A stretch of DNA of 6,701 nt from Syntrophomonas sp. UBA1368 (GTDB lineage: Bacteria > Bacillota > Syntrophomonadia > Syntrophomonadales > Syntrophomonadaceae), in the NCBI GenBank assembly GCA_002305965.1, contig DBRM01000056.1:19828-26528 (forward strand), read 5' to 3'. Below the pieces are notes generated by a model. That model was not told the origin of the DNA and did no database searches. It saw only the letters and a program-made list of their open reading frames with translations. The first letter of the stretch is position 1. Each line of letters starts with the position of its first letter. This document shows positions 5,827-6,701 of this stretch, piece by piece. Both the position numbers and the translations under genes were made by a program.

Positions 5827-6701
5827 ATGCTTAATTTTAGCGACCACCAGACCAAAAGAGAGATTTCACTTCAGCGAGCCGCTGACCTCAAGAGGGACAT
5901 CCTGGATTATCTTACCATGCAGGCACATATCGAAACCGGATTTCAGCAGGAGTCAAGAATTGCGGAAAACCAAGCTATGATCCGCAGATACTTTGGAGCA
6001 AGCGAAGAAGAATGGCAGAGTTATAGCTGGCAAATGAAAAACCGCATTAGTGATCCCGATATCCTGGCTGCATTTCTTCCCTTGTCCGAACTGGAAATGT
6101 GGAGACTGCGGATGGCATCACAAAAGGTGCGATGGGCCATCTCCCCATATTATCTGAGTCTGATTGATTTCGCCAATTTCAGGTACTCGCCGATTTATAT
6201 GCAGGCAGTCCCGAGCCTGCTTGAAATTCAGGATACAGAAGGGCACGACGACCCCATGGGAGAGGAATTCACCAATCCGGCTCCCTGTATAACACGTCGT
6301 TACCCCGACCGGCTCATTATCAATGTCACCAACCAATGCGGCATGTACTGCCGGCATTGCCAGCGCCGCAGAAATTTCGGCGAAACGGACCGGCATGCCT
6401 TAAAGAGCGATTTATCCGCCGCCCTGCAGTATATAAGGGAAAATGAAGAGATACGGGATGTGCTGATCACCGGCGGAGATGCACTGATGCTGAGCAACAA
6501 GATGCTTGACTGGCTGTTAAGCGAACTGGATGCCATGGAGCACATAGAGATCAAGAGGATCGGCACCCGCGCGCCGGTAACCATACCACAGCGGATCACC
6601 CCTGAATTGTGCGAGGTTTTAAAGAAACACCCGCCGATTTTTATCAACACCCAGTTCAATCACCCGCTGGAAGTAACCGCTGAGGCCAAAGCGGCCTGTG
6701 A
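5827..6701 (+). CDS. eam: KamA-family radical SAM aminomutase, probably glutamate 2,3-aminomutase (3' truncated by window)
   Basis: The frame is open from ATG 5827 to the window end: 291 complete codons and no stop. Residues 171-178 (CGMYCRHC) are the CxxxCxxC motif that binds the 4Fe-4S cluster and SAM, followed by QRRRNFGE. Other KamA-family blocks are ISPYYLSLID (105-114), PCITRRYPDRLIINVTNQC (153-171), LITGGDAL (213-220), RIGTRAPVTIPQRITPEL (244-261) and INTQFNHP (273-280). These enzymes shift an amino group from C2 to C3 using PLP and a 5'-deoxyadenosyl radical. The cysteines lie about 45 residues further from the start than in clostridial lysine 2,3-aminomutase (125-132). That extension, with QRRRN in place of TRRRF, favours glutamate 2,3-aminomutase, which makes beta-glutamate. 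The deciding substrate residues and the PLP lysine lie beyond the window, so lysine 2,3-aminomutase is not excluded. The upstream c-di-AMP riboswitch suggests a role in osmolyte synthesis. Confidence 0.85.
   Translation, partial: MLNFSDHQTKREISLQRAADLKRDILDYLTMQAHIETGFQQESRIAENQAMIRRYFGASEEEWQSYSWQMKNRISDPDILAAFLPLSELEMWRLRMASQKVRWAISPYYLSLIDFANFRYSPIYMQAVPSLLEIQDTEGHDDPMGEEFTNPAPCITRRYPDRLIINVTNQCGMYCRHCQRRRNFGETDRHALKSDLSAALQYIRENEEIRDVLITGGDALMLSNKMLDWLLSELDAMEHIEIKRIGTRAPVTIPQRITPELCEVLKKHPPIFINTQFNHPLEVTAEAKAAC

Noticed and set aside
5705..5980. A 91-codon plus-strand open frame starting inside the aptamer
   Set aside because: It overlaps the riboswitch and the aminomutase start in another frame and resembles no protein; the aminomutase frame has clear family motifs.

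Overview
The window looks like a chromosomal segment from an anaerobic, spore-former-type Firmicute of the class Clostridia. The reasons are a cyclic di-AMP (ydaO/yuaA-type) riboswitch, strong GGAGG-type ribosome binding sites, U-tract terminators, AT-rich gene-free stretches between moderate-GC genes, and a KamA-type aminomutase of the kind found in anaerobic clostridia. I cannot name the genus from sequence alone.

Layout: positions 1-3208 hold the end of a plus-strand operon. It contains the C-terminus of an ABC ATPase, then a secreted, membrane-anchored protein of four Ig/CARDB-like modules, then a MacB/FtsX-type permease. Gaps are 6 nt and then an 8-nt overlap, so the three are translationally linked and probably form one export or cell-envelope complex. 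A long hairpin at 3250-3286 closes the operon. A strongly AT-rich gene-free stretch (3287-3654) follows; it holds two palindromes, a candidate promoter and a candidate leader hairpin. It leads to a 556-residue Na+/phosphate cotransporter with a C-terminal PhoU-like domain (3655-5325), ended by a clear intrinsic terminator.

The most informative part is 5580-6701. A candidate promoter is followed almost at once by a well-conserved c-di-AMP aptamer, then a stem with a U-tract that directly abuts the ATG of a radical-SAM KamA-family aminomutase. That gene is cut by the window end. Sequence features favour glutamate 2,3-aminomutase, which makes beta-glutamate, over lysine 2,3-aminomutase. Beta-amino acids are compatible solutes and c-di-AMP is the main osmotic second messenger of Firmicutes, so the layout reads as second-messenger control of osmolyte synthesis. 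The aptamer class is known; the pairing with this gene and the very compact expression platform deserve a second look.

All genes lie on the plus strand. I saw no tRNA, rRNA, CRISPR array or insertion sequence.
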